Origin: Alphaproteobacteria bacterium
GTDB lineage: Bacteria; Pseudomonadota; Alphaproteobacteria; GCA-2731375
NCBI GenBank assembly: GCA_030746295.1
Contig: JASLMY010000007.1
Span: 1-52,199, forward strand
Length of the DNA stretch: 52,199 nt
Direction: 5' to 3'
The notes below the pieces were generated by a model that was given only the letters and a program-made list of their open reading frames with translations, was not told the DNA's origin and did not search any database. The translations under genes and the position numbers were made by a program. Below are positions 15,866-23,397 of this stretch, piece by piece (position 1 is the stretch's first letter; each line of letters starts with the position of its first letter).

Positions 15866-16546
15866 ATGCCAAGCACCAACAGAGGCCTGATGCTCGCCGC
15901 CGCCGTTCTATTGGCGCTGGCCGCGCCGCCGGCGCTCGCCGAGGACAAGGCGGAGGCGCAGGATATCGTCGACAAGGCGACGCAGTCGGTCGGCACCTTC
16001 GCGACCGATCCGAACATGTCGACGTTTCGAGAATACGCGGGCCGGGCCAAGGGGCTCTTGGTCGTGCCGACCATGGTCAAGGGCGGCTTCTTGCTCGGCG
16101 GTTCGGGCGGCAGCGGCGTTCTCCTAGCCCGCGGTGACAAGGGCAAGGCCTGGAGCCACCCAGCCTTCTATACCCTGGGCTCGGTCACCTTCGGGCTGCA
16201 AATCGGCGGCGAGGTCTCGGAGCTCGTGTTGCTGGTCATGACCGAGCGGGGCATGCAATCGCTCTTGCGATCGTCTGCCAAGCTCGGCGGCGATGTCTCC
16301 GTCGCCGCCGGTCCGGTCGGCGTCGGGGCCAAGGCGGCGACCGCCGACATCCTGGCGTTCTCGCGCACCAAGGGCCTTTACGGCGGCATCAACGTCGAGG
16401 GCGCCATTCTCGATGTTCGCGACGACTGGAACGGCGCCTACTACGACGGCAAGGTCACGCCGGAGGATATCCTGATCAATCGTGCCCACGGCCGCAAAGC
16501 TGCTAACGCGCTCCGCAAGGCGGTGGCCGAGGCGGCCGGCGGCTAG
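15866..16546 (+). CDS. SYLF (Ysc84/DUF500) domain lipid-binding protein
   Basis: 226 residues from ATG 15866 with ribosome site GGAAGG. A signal peptide (LMLAAAVLLALAAPPALA) is cleaved before EDKAEAQ, with no lipobox Cys. The SYLF domain covers about 50-220: GLLVVPTMVKGGFLLGGSGGSGVLL, FYTLGSVTFGLQIGGEVSELVLLVMT and the later AKAATADILAFSRTKGLYGGINVEG. Eukaryotic SYLF domains bind phosphoinositides and actin; the bacterial ones are periplasmic and poorly studied. Downstream, after 34 bases, lies the FAD-linked dehydrogenase, with no evident functional link. Confidence 0.88.
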   Translation: MPSTNRGLMLAAAVLLALAAPPALAEDKAEAQDIVDKATQSVGTFATDPNMSTFREYAGRAKGLLVVPTMVKGGFLLGGSGGSGVLLARGDKGKAWSHPAFYTLGSVTFGLQIGGEVSELVLLVMTERGMQSLLRSSAKLGGDVSVAAGPVGVGAKAATADILAFSRTKGLYGGINVEGAILDVRDDWNGAYYDGKVTPEDILINRAHGRKAANALRKAVAEAAGG

Positions 16547-16580
16547 CATTGATGCTCTAAACTTCAAGGCAGGTATACCG

Positions 16581-18017
16581 ATGGCATTGAACGAGGCCCC
16601 GAGCCGGGTAGAGGGGCTCGTCGAGACGGTGCGCGGACTCCTCGGCGCCGGCGGTGTAATCGACGCGCCGGCCGAGATGGAGCGTTACGTCGTCGATTGG
16701 CGCGGCGAGGTCCTGGGAGATTCCGAGCTTGTCGGCCGCCCGGCGTCGACGGCCGAGGTCGCCGCCCTCTTGCAGTACTGTCACGCGGCAGATGTCGCCG
16801 TGATCCCCCAGGGCGGCAACACCGGCCTCGCCGGCGGCGCCATCCCGGTCGCCCAGCGTCGCAGCATCGTCCTGTCGCTGGAGCGCATGGACCGGATTCG
16901 CCAAGTCGACGCGGACGACTTCACCATGGTGGCGGAAGCCGGCGCGGTGCTGCAGCGGGTGCAGGAGGTGGCGATCGAGCACGACCGGCACTTCCCGCTC
17001 AGCCTCGGCGCCGAAGGCAGCTGCACCATCGGCGGCAATATCTCGACCAATGCCGGCGGCAACATGACGATCCGCTACGGCAACGCGCGCGAGCGGGTCC
17101 TCGGCCTCGAGGTGGTGCTGCCGGACGGCACCGTGCTCGACAACCTGAACCGGCTGCGCAAGAGCAACACCGGCTACGACCTGAAGCAGCTCTTCATCGG
17201 CGCGGAAGGCACGCTCGGCGTGATCACGGCGGCAGCACTGCAGCTGGTGCCGCGGCCCCGCCAGCGCGAGACGGCGTTCCTGGCGCTGACCGATCTGGAG
17301 GCGGCACAGGCCCTTCTCAACATGGCGCGGGAGATTTCGGGCGATCAGATCACCGTCTACGAGCTGCTGCCGAGGCTCTCGCTCGACCTCGTGCTGACGC
17401 ATATCGAGGGCACGCGCGACCCGATCGAGGGCCGCGCCGCCTGGTACATCCTGATGGAGCTGACCAGCGCCTCGGCGCTCGACGACCTGCGTGGCAAATT
17501 GGAGGCGATCGTCGAACGGGCGATGGCGGACGGCCTCGTCGCCGACGGCGTCGTCGCCGAGAGCGAGGCCCAGCGGGCCGGCATCTGGCGCTTCCGCGAG
17601 GAGTTGCCCTCGGCGATGCGGTTGGAGGGCGGCTCGGTCAGTTGCGATATCTCGGTGCCGGTCAGCAAGGTGGTGGCTTTCTTGCAGGCGACGGAGCCGG
17701 CCGTGCGCGCCATCGTGCCGGATTGCCGCTTCAATACTTTCGGCCACATGGGCGACGGCAATATTCACTACGTGGTCGCCAGGCCGTCGGGCGCCACGCC
17801 CGGTGCCCTGGTCGAGCGGGCAGCGGAGATCAAGGGAGCGATCTACGAGCTGGCGCTCTCCTACGGCGGCAGCTACTCGGCCGAGCACGGTATCGGCAGC
17901 ATGAAGCGCGACGAATTCGAGCGCTACGAAAAGCCCGAGCGGCTGGCCCTGATGCGGGCGATCAAGGGCGTGATCGACCCCAAGGGACTGATGAACCCCG
18001 GCAAGGTGCTGGGCTAG
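16581..18017 (+). CDS. FAD-linked D-2-hydroxyacid dehydrogenase (GlcD/D2HGDH-like)
   Basis: 478 residues from ATG 16581. It oxidises a D-2-hydroxyacid (D-lactate, glycolate or D-2-hydroxyglutarate type) to the 2-oxoacid. The PCMH-type FAD domain (about 45-225) shows IPQGGNTGLAGGAIP and GSCTIGGNISTNAGG. The C-terminal FAD-linked oxidase domain (about 260-478) shows NTFGHMGDGNIHY, supplying His ligands, and the terminal YSAEHGIGSMK and LMNPGKVL. All hallmark motifs are intact. The TAG stop (18015-18017) lies inside the left terminal repeat of the palindromic element that follows. Substrate cannot be assigned without neighbours of a pathway. Confidence 0.9.
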   Translation: MALNEAPSRVEGLVETVRGLLGAGGVIDAPAEMERYVVDWRGEVLGDSELVGRPASTAEVAALLQYCHAADVAVIPQGGNTGLAGGAIPVAQRRSIVLSLERMDRIRQVDADDFTMVAEAGAVLQRVQEVAIEHDRHFPLSLGAEGSCTIGGNISTNAGGNMTIRYGNARERVLGLEVVLPDGTVLDNLNRLRKSNTGYDLKQLFIGAEGTLGVITAAALQLVPRPRQRETAFLALTDLEAAQALLNMAREISGDQITVYELLPRLSLDLVLTHIEGTRDPIEGRAAWYILMELTSASALDDLRGKLEAIVERAMADGLVADGVVAESEAQRAGIWRFREELPSAMRLEGGSVSCDISVPVSKVVAFLQATEPAVRAIVPDCRFNTFGHMGDGNIHYVVARPSGATPGALVERAAEIKGAIYELALSYGGSYSAEHGIGSMKRDEFERYEKPERLALMRAIKGVIDPKGLMNPGKVLG

Positions 18018-18199
18018 AGCAAATCCGGTTCGGTCAGAATCGTCTCGACGCCCCCCACCTTGGCCCTCCCCCACAAGGGGGGAGGGAAAGTTTGTTGCAG
18101 CGCAAGCGCTTAAATCCTCCCCCTTGATGGGGGAGGATTTAGGTGGGGGTGGCAGCGAACCCCGCGAGCCGGTCGCGATCGATCGTGAACTGCTCTAGC
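18013..18199. repeat. MITE-like palindromic repeat element
   Basis: The termini are a perfect 9-base inverted repeat, GCTAGAGCA (18013-18021) and TGCTCTAGC (18191-18199). Inside are two strong hairpins. One has stem CCCTCCCCC (18064-18072) and GGGGGAGGG (18078-18086). The other has a perfect 12-base stem AAATCCTCCCCC (18112-18123) and GGGGGAGGATTT (18129-18140) around TTGAT. No open reading frame. The left end overlaps the stop of the upstream dehydrogenase. It probably also acts as a transcription or mRNA-end barrier. Copy number in the genome is unknown from here. Confidence 0.65.
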
Positions 18200-18221
18200 G
18201 AACGCGATCGTCCGGACGGCT

Positions 18222-18647
18222 TCAGCCGGTGCGGACCTCGATCCGCCGTGCCGTCTTCGGCGTGGCGCTGACCTTGGGCACGCGCAGCGTCAGGATCCCG
18301 TCCTTGAACTCGGCGGCGACCTTGTCCTCGCTGACGTCGGCCGGCAGCCGAAACGAGCGCATGAAGGCGCCGTATTCCCGCTCGGAGAAGAAGTAGGTGC
18401 GGCCCTTGGCCTCCCTCTCGATGCGTTTCTCGCCCTTGATCGTCAGCGTGCCGTCGTGGACCGAGACGTCGATATCGGCCACGGCGACGCCCGGTAGCTC
18501 GACGTTGATCTCGTAGAATTCCTCGGTCTGCGCGGCATCCGCGCTCGGCGCGAAGAAATGGGCGATCCTATGGCCGATGCCACGCAGCGGTGCCGGAATC
18601 GTCGGCCACCAAGCGGTGTCGGCGGCGGTGTGCGACTTCTCAACCAT
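18222..18647 (-). CDS. Hsp20 family small heat-shock protein
   Basis: 141 residues from ATG 18647 with GGGGAGAAAC upstream. ATP-independent holdase chaperone. The alpha-crystallin domain spans about 42-138: EEFYEINVELPGVAVADIDVSV, GTLTIKGEKRIE, GAFMRSFRLPADVSEDKVAAEFKDGILTLRVPK (the A-x-x-n-GVL-type motif reads DGILTLRVP). The N-terminal arm is rich in Trp, Pro and His. Likely under RpoH control given the family and the rpoH gene in this window, but I could not find a convincing sigma-32 promoter in the 113 bases upstream. Confidence 0.92.
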   Translation of the reverse strand: MVEKSHTAADTAWWPTIPAPLRGIGHRIAHFFAPSADAAQTEEFYEINVELPGVAVADIDVSVHDGTLTIKGEKRIEREAKGRTYFFSEREYGAFMRSFRLPADVSEDKVAAEFKDGILTLRVPKVSATPKTARRIEVRTG

Positions 18648-18760
18648 CTGAGTTTCTCCCCTTCCTCACGCCCTCTCTCTAGAGCGGGGGGCCGGAGGCA
18701 ACATTGATGCGCGTCAACGCCGTGCGGCTGACGAAGACGCGGGCCTAGCCACGACGCCAA

Positions 18761-19591
18761 TCAGCGGTCGAGGACGTGCTGCTTTGCGACCGGCATCTTG
18801 GTCCGGACATCTTGGACACGGGACCGCTCGATCCGGGTCGAGACGAAGCCGACCCCGTCGGACGCCTTGGCCACCACGTGGCCCCAGGGATCGACGGCAA
18901 GCGAGTGGCCGTAGCATTCCCGCTCCTCGTTGCCGTGGGGATGGCTGCCGGTCTGCGCCGAGGCCAGGACGTAGGTCTGGGTCTCGATCGCCCGCGCCCG
19001 GCAGAGCACCTCCCAGTGGTCCATGCCGGTCTGCTTGGTGAAGGCCGCCGGCAGTGCGATCACCTCGGCGCCCTGGCGCACCAGCGCCTGGTAGAGTTCG
19101 GGAAAGCGCAGGTCGTAGCAAATCGAGCAGCCGACGGTGACGCCGTCCGCCTCGTAGGTGACGATCTCGCGGCCGGGCTTGATAGCGTCCGATTCGCGGT
19201 AGTCACGGCCGCCCGGCGTCTCCACGTCGAACATGTGGATCTTGCGGTAGCGCGCCGCTTCCTCGCCGGCGCGGTCGAACGCCACCGTCGTGTTGTGGAC
19301 ACGTGTCTCGCCCGGCACTTTCTCGGTCAGGCTGCCGGCATGGACGAAGACGCCGTGACGGGCCGCCACCGCACGGCACATCTCGTAGGCCGGGCCGCCG
19401 GGGATGTCCTCGGCCGCCGCTATCTGGCCCTCGGGCGTGCCGCCGAGATAGTCCCAGGTCTCCGGCAGCATCAGAAGGTCCGGCGCCTCGGCCTCGATGG
19501 CCGCCACCATCAGCCGCTCGGCCTCGGCGATGTTGGCTTGCTTGTCGGTGCCGGAATTCATCTGGATAAGGGATACTTTCAAGGTGTTCAC
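18761..19591 (-). CDS. Carbon-nitrogen hydrolase, Nit1/Nit2-type amidase
   Basis: 276 residues from GTG 19591 (encoding MNTLKVSLIQMNSG). The catalytic triad is visible as E44 (LPETWDYL), K117 (YRKIHMFDV) and C158 (CSICYDLRFPEL). The context matches the Nit branch of the nitrilase superfamily, which includes deaminated-glutathione amidase and omega-amidase; the YRKIHMFDVETPGG pattern favours the deaminated-glutathione repair type. A longer frame upstream to 19840 lacks sense. Cytoplasmic. Convergent/tandem with hsp20, 113 bases downstream. Divergent from the small membrane protein gene at 19731. Confidence 0.88.
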   Translation of the reverse strand: MNTLKVSLIQMNSGTDKQANIAEAERLMVAAIEAEAPDLLMLPETWDYLGGTPEGQIAAAEDIPGGPAYEMCRAVAARHGVFVHAGSLTEKVPGETRVHNTTVAFDRAGEEAARYRKIHMFDVETPGGRDYRESDAIKPGREIVTYEADGVTVGCSICYDLRFPELYQALVRQGAEVIALPAAFTKQTGMDHWEVLCRARAIETQTYVLASAQTGSHPHGNEERECYGHSLAVDPWGHVVAKASDGVGFVSTRIERSRVQDVRTKMPVAKQHVLDR

Positions 19592-19730
19592 TCGTCGATT
19601 CAGAGGGCGGGAACGGCAAGGTGGCGCAAATTGACGCCGGCAACAAGCGGCGGGTTTGGCTTGTCGGACGGGCAAGCCTATGTTGTAAAGAGCAAACAAA
19701 ATCTGGCGGTCTGAAGCGGCGAGGCGAGTG

Positions 19731-20033
19731 ATGGCGCAGGCGAGCGAGGGGGGTAGCGTTCCACAGGTGGCCAGGCGTCCGGCGGACGACCGGCCGATCC
19801 TGAGCCGGATCGCCATCATCGGCTCGACCGCCTGCGGCATGGCGGCGGCGGCGACGCCGCTGATGTTGTGGATGGCGCCGACACCGACGATCCTCTACCT
19901 CACCTTTCTCTGGGGCTTCGTCGCCTGCATCGGCGTCCTCGGTTTCATGAAATACATGCCCGAGCATCGCCACGAGCTGGCACCGGTCAAGGCGTCGGAA
20001 AACGCTCCCCAAAACGCTCCACCACGGCCCTGA
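19731..20033 (+). CDS. Small two-helix membrane protein, unknown
   Basis: 100 residues from ATG 19731. Two predicted transmembrane helices (about 27-48, containing STACGMAAAATPLMLWMA, and 53-73, YLTFLWGFVACIGVLGFM), both termini polar and likely cytoplasmic. Its last 47 bases overlap the 3' end of the opposite ADP-ribosylglycohydrolase gene. The family is not recognised. The clear hydrophobic pattern and codon use support a real gene, but no homology is evident by eye. Confidence 0.6.
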   Translation: MAQASEGGSVPQVARRPADDRPILSRIAIIGSTACGMAAAATPLMLWMAPTPTILYLTFLWGFVACIGVLGFMKYMPEHRHELAPVKASENAPQNAPPRP

Positions 20034-20757
20034 GGTCTTCGCTCAAGTAGTCGAGCGCTCGCTCGGCGACGGCCTCGGGCAGGCCGAAGCGCGCCTCGGC
20101 GACGGCGCCGGCCATGCAGGCGATGGTGTCGCTGTCGCCGCCGATCGATATCGCGCAACGGACGGCGTCCTCGTAATCCGTCCCCTCGATGGCGGCTTGG
20201 ATCGCCTGTGGCACCGAGCCCTTGGCCGAGACATCGAAGCGGTACCACCAACGGATCTGGTCCAGGCTCTGCGTCATGTCGTAGCCGAACCGGTCTTCGA
20301 CGAGGCCCCCGATCTCGGCCCCGTCGGCGCCGCCCAGCGCCGCCCAGGTGGCGAGCGCCACCGCCTGCGCGCCCTTGATCGCGTCCGGGTGGTCGTGGCT
20401 GACGGCCGAACTCTCGGCGGCGAGCCGCAACACATCTGCCTCGTCGTCCGCGGCATAGGCGATCGGAGCGGCCCGCATCGCCGAGCCGTTGCCCCAACTG
20501 TTGTAGGCCGGCGCATCGTCGGCCAGCGCCCATTTCAGGAACATGCCGCCATATCCGGCCTTCGGGTGTCGGCGGACGTGGCGGCGCAAGACGGCCGCGA
20601 AGTCGCCGCCGTCCAGCAGCCACTCGGCGACCGCGACGGTGCAGACGGTGTCGTCGGTAAAGCCGCAGCCCCGGCCGAAGAGCGGGAACTTCTTGCTCTT
20701 GATCTGATGCCGCTCGTAGATCGAGCCGATGATGTCGCCCGCGATCGCGCCCAGCAT
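19987..20757 (-). CDS. ADP-ribosylglycohydrolase family protein
   Basis: 256 residues from ATG 20757 (MLGAIAGDIIGS). Members remove ADP-ribose from protein residues or related adducts using two Mg ions. Metal ligands are visible: TDDT at 34-37, and D208, D210, T211 in SIGGDSDT. The family hallmarks GDIIGS at the start and NSWGNGSAMRAAPIA (86-100) are intact. Length is typical for the single-domain DraG-like type. It sits 11 bases after the amidohydrolase gene, so the two are probably one operon. No ADP-ribosyltransferase is visible in the window. The 3' end overlaps the convergent membrane protein gene by 47 bases. Confidence 0.9.
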   Translation of the reverse strand: MLGAIAGDIIGSIYERHQIKSKKFPLFGRGCGFTDDTVCTVAVAEWLLDGGDFAAVLRRHVRRHPKAGYGGMFLKWALADDAPAYNSWGNGSAMRAAPIAYAADDEADVLRLAAESSAVSHDHPDAIKGAQAVALATWAALGGADGAEIGGLVEDRFGYDMTQSLDQIRWWYRFDVSAKGSVPQAIQAAIEGTDYEDAVRCAISIGGDSDTIACMAGAVAEARFGLPEAVAERALDYLSEDLRAVVERFGERFPTP

Positions 20758-20768
20758 CGCCTTCCCGC

Positions 20769-21914
20769 TCAGGCCGTCCCGAAGCCGTAAAGCTCGGCCG
20801 CGTTGGCGCAGACCACCTTGTGCCGGACCGCGGCCGGCAGGTGGCCGAGCTCGGCCTCGATGAACTCCTGGCTGTCGGGCCAGACCCCGTCGGGATGCGG
20901 GAAGTCGGAGCCCCACATCACGTTTTCCTCGCCAAGCACGTCCAAGAGCCGGGTGCCGATCTTGTCGCTCTGGTAGGTCGCCTTGCACTGGCGGTACCAG
21001 TATTCCGACGGCTTCATGGTCAGCGTCAGGTCCCCGAACTGGTCCTCCCATTCCAGGTCCATGTGGTCGAGGATGTAGGGGATCCAGCCGATGCCGCTCT
21101 CGGCGATGACCACCTTGAGATTGGGGAATGATTCCAGCACACCGCCGTAGATGATCTCCATCAGGATCCGCGACATCACCATCTGGAAGCTGGTGATGTG
21201 GACGGCGAAGGCCTGGCGCTGCTGCAACGGCGCCAGGCCGTCGGTGTTGGGCCGGGCGGTGCCGATGGTGTGGAAGTTCACCGGCAGGCGGGCCTCGTTT
21301 GCGGCGGCCCAAAGAGGGTTCCAGTCCAGGTGGTAGAGCGGCGCCATATCGAGGGTGTTGGCGACCTCGATGCCCTTCAGGACACCGCGCTTCTTGACCC
21401 GCTCGATCTCGGCCACGGCGGCCGCGATGTCGTGGTTGGGGATCGAGGCGAGGCCGGCGAAGCGGTCGGGATGGGTGGCGCAGAAGCCGGCCAGCCACTC
21501 GTTGTAGATCCGCATCATCTCGATCGCCGCGTCGGGGTCGTTGAGCCGCCCGGCGGCGCCCAGAATGCCGAACAGGACCTCGCCCTGGACCCCGTCCAGG
21601 TCTTGGTCCTTGATCCTGAGGTCGGGCTCGGTCAGGCGGCGGACGCCGCGCTTGCCATCGTCGTAGAGGCCTTGCTCGGCCATGCGGTCGGAGCGGTGGA
21701 TCACGCCCGGCACGTATTCGCGCCCCGCCGAGCCCATGCCGTTTTGCAGACCGAACTCGCCGCCGTTGCGGCTGACCCATTTCGGCCCCTTCTCGCCGTC
21801 GGTGACGTACGGCATGCGGTCTTTCATCTCGGCCGAGGCGTTGGCGGTGAAGAGGTCGGGTGGCAGCCAGATCAGGTCGATGTGGCAATCGGCGGAGATG
21901 ACTCTGTAATCCAT
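20769..21914 (-). CDS. Amidohydrolase family (ACMSD-like) protein
   Basis: 381 residues from ATG 21914 (MDYRVISADCHIDL); a longer frame to 22142 overlaps the opposite FAD gene. TIM-barrel amidohydrolase 2 family. The metal site starts with SADCHID near the N-terminus, and later ligands are visible in PVNFHTIG, VVIAESGIGWIPY and the terminal GSDFPHPDG. Such enzymes hydrolyse or decarboxylate small acids (for example ACMSD, gamma-resorcylate decarboxylase). Predicted -10 TATATG near 21961-21966 on the minus strand. Upstream of and probably co-transcribed with the ADP-ribosylglycohydrolase. Substrate unknown. Confidence 0.87.
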   Translation of the reverse strand: MDYRVISADCHIDLIWLPPDLFTANASAEMKDRMPYVTDGEKGPKWVSRNGGEFGLQNGMGSAGREYVPGVIHRSDRMAEQGLYDDGKRGVRRLTEPDLRIKDQDLDGVQGEVLFGILGAAGRLNDPDAAIEMMRIYNEWLAGFCATHPDRFAGLASIPNHDIAAAVAEIERVKKRGVLKGIEVANTLDMAPLYHLDWNPLWAAANEARLPVNFHTIGTARPNTDGLAPLQQRQAFAVHITSFQMVMSRILMEIIYGGVLESFPNLKVVIAESGIGWIPYILDHMDLEWEDQFGDLTLTMKPSEYWYRQCKATYQSDKIGTRLLDVLGEENVMWGSDFPHPDGVWPDSQEFIEAELGHLPAAVRHKVVCANAAELYGFGTA

Positions 21915-22075
21915 CGGTGCGGCTCGTTCATGGTTGGCGATCGGCGGCTCAGCCCCGATCATATACCAAGGGTCTTCGATAGTGACCGAATTCCGCGCCG
22001 CCGTCATTTGTGCTGCGCCGCCCAAGGGGGCAAAATGCGCGGCTGTCGTGCCTGATCCAAACGAAGAGGTAACGC

Positions 22076-23380
22076 GTGCACACCTCCGAGCCCCGTTCCA
22101 GTCTCTGGTTTCATACCGCCGCGCCGGCGCCCGAGACGCCACCGTTGGAGCAATCCCGCAAGGCCGACGTGGTCGTCATCGGCGGCGGCTATACCGGGCT
22201 CTCGGCGGCGCTGCACCTGGCGGAGGCCGGCTCGGACGTGGTCCTGCTCGAGGCTGAGGAGCCGGGCTTCGGCGCCTCGGGCCGCAACCATGGCCAGGTC
22301 GTCCCGGTGCTCGGCGCCTATGGGCCCGACGAGCTGGTCCGCTGCCTCGGCCCCGACTTGGGCGAGCGCATGAACGCTTGGGTCGCGGACTCCGCGGACC
22401 TCGTCTTCGACCTGATCCGCCGTCACGGAATCGACTGCGACGGACTACAGTCCGGTTGGCTGATGCCGGTCGACTCTCCGGCGCGCCACGACATGGTGCG
22501 CGCCCGCACCGACGCTTGGGCCAAGCGCGAGGTGCCGGTCAAGTGGCTTGACGCGCAAGCGACGGCGGCAGCTACCGGTAGCGAGGTCTACTATGGCGCG
22601 CTGCTGCACGAGCGGGGCGGCAACATCCAGCCGTTGAGCTATGCCCGGGGGCTGGCGCGGGCGGCGATCGCCGCCGGTGCGGCCGTGTACGCCGCCTCAC
22701 CGGCGACCAAGCTCGAGCAGCGGGGCGGCGGCTGGCGGGTCGAGACCCCGGCCGGCAGCGTCGAGGCGAGCGCGGTCGTGCTCGCCACGAATGCCTACTC
22801 GACCCGTCTCTGGCCCGGCGTCAAGGAGACGGTGGTGCCGTTCCGGATCTTCCTCGGCGCCACCCGGCCCTTGAGCGAGAATGTCCTGAAGTCGATCCTG
22901 CCCGAGCGCCAGAGTATCTCCGACAGCCGCACCATCCTCTGGCCCTTCCGCCTCGACCGCGACGGCCGGCTGATCACCGGCGGCGATCACATCGTCACCG
23001 TCAATTCGCGGGCCAAGTCCGAGCGCTCGATGAAGGAGCGGGTCGCCCGCACCTTCCCGCAGGTGGGCGATGTGGAGGTCGACTACATCTGGGACGGCAA
23101 GGTCGGCATCACCATGGACCGGTTGCCGCGCTACTTGGAGCCGGCACCGGGCCTTTTCGCCGGCCTCGGCTACAGCGGCCGCGGCATTGCATTGGCGACG
23201 GCGATGGGCAAGCTCCTGGCAGAGCGCGTCCTCGGCACCGCCGCCGCACAATTGCCGCTGCCGAAGTCGAAACCGAAGTGGCTGCCATTCCACGAGCTCT
23301 CGGCGCCGATCGGCCGCATGGCGCTGTTGTTTTATAGGCAACGCGACCGGCGTGCCGCCAGGAGCCGCGCCGAGGCTTGA
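22076..23380 (+). CDS. FAD-dependent amine/amino-acid oxidase (PuuB-like DAO family)
   Basis: 434 residues, GTG start at 22076 with ribosome site GAAGAGG. The dinucleotide-binding motif DVVVIGGGYTGLSAALHLAEAG spans residues 31-52, followed by GFGASGRNHGQV. The C-terminal GLGYSGRGIALATAMGKLLAE closes the FAD fold. This pattern matches the gamma-glutamylputrescine oxidase/glycine oxidase branch of the DAO family, which oxidises primary or secondary amines to imines with H2O2 release. It is the first gene of an operon: MmgE/PrpD follows 17 bases later, then nudC. No putrescine pathway genes are adjacent, so the amine is not assigned. Confidence 0.87.
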   Translation: MHTSEPRSSLWFHTAAPAPETPPLEQSRKADVVVIGGGYTGLSAALHLAEAGSDVVLLEAEEPGFGASGRNHGQVVPVLGAYGPDELVRCLGPDLGERMNAWVADSADLVFDLIRRHGIDCDGLQSGWLMPVDSPARHDMVRARTDAWAKREVPVKWLDAQATAAATGSEVYYGALLHERGGNIQPLSYARGLARAAIAAGAAVYAASPATKLEQRGGGWRVETPAGSVEASAVVLATNAYSTRLWPGVKETVVPFRIFLGATRPLSENVLKSILPERQSISDSRTILWPFRLDRDGRLITGGDHIVTVNSRAKSERSMKERVARTFPQVGDVEVDYIWDGKVGITMDRLPRYLEPAPGLFAGLGYSGRGIALATAMGKLLAERVLGTAAAQLPLPKSKPKWLPFHELSAPIGRMALLFYRQRDRRAARSRAEA

Positions 23381-23397
23381 AGAGAAGGAACCGAAAG

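Noticed and set aside
18648..18730. Sigma-32 type promoter upstream of hsp20
   Set aside because: No CTTGAA/CCATNT pair with suitable spacing was found by eye.
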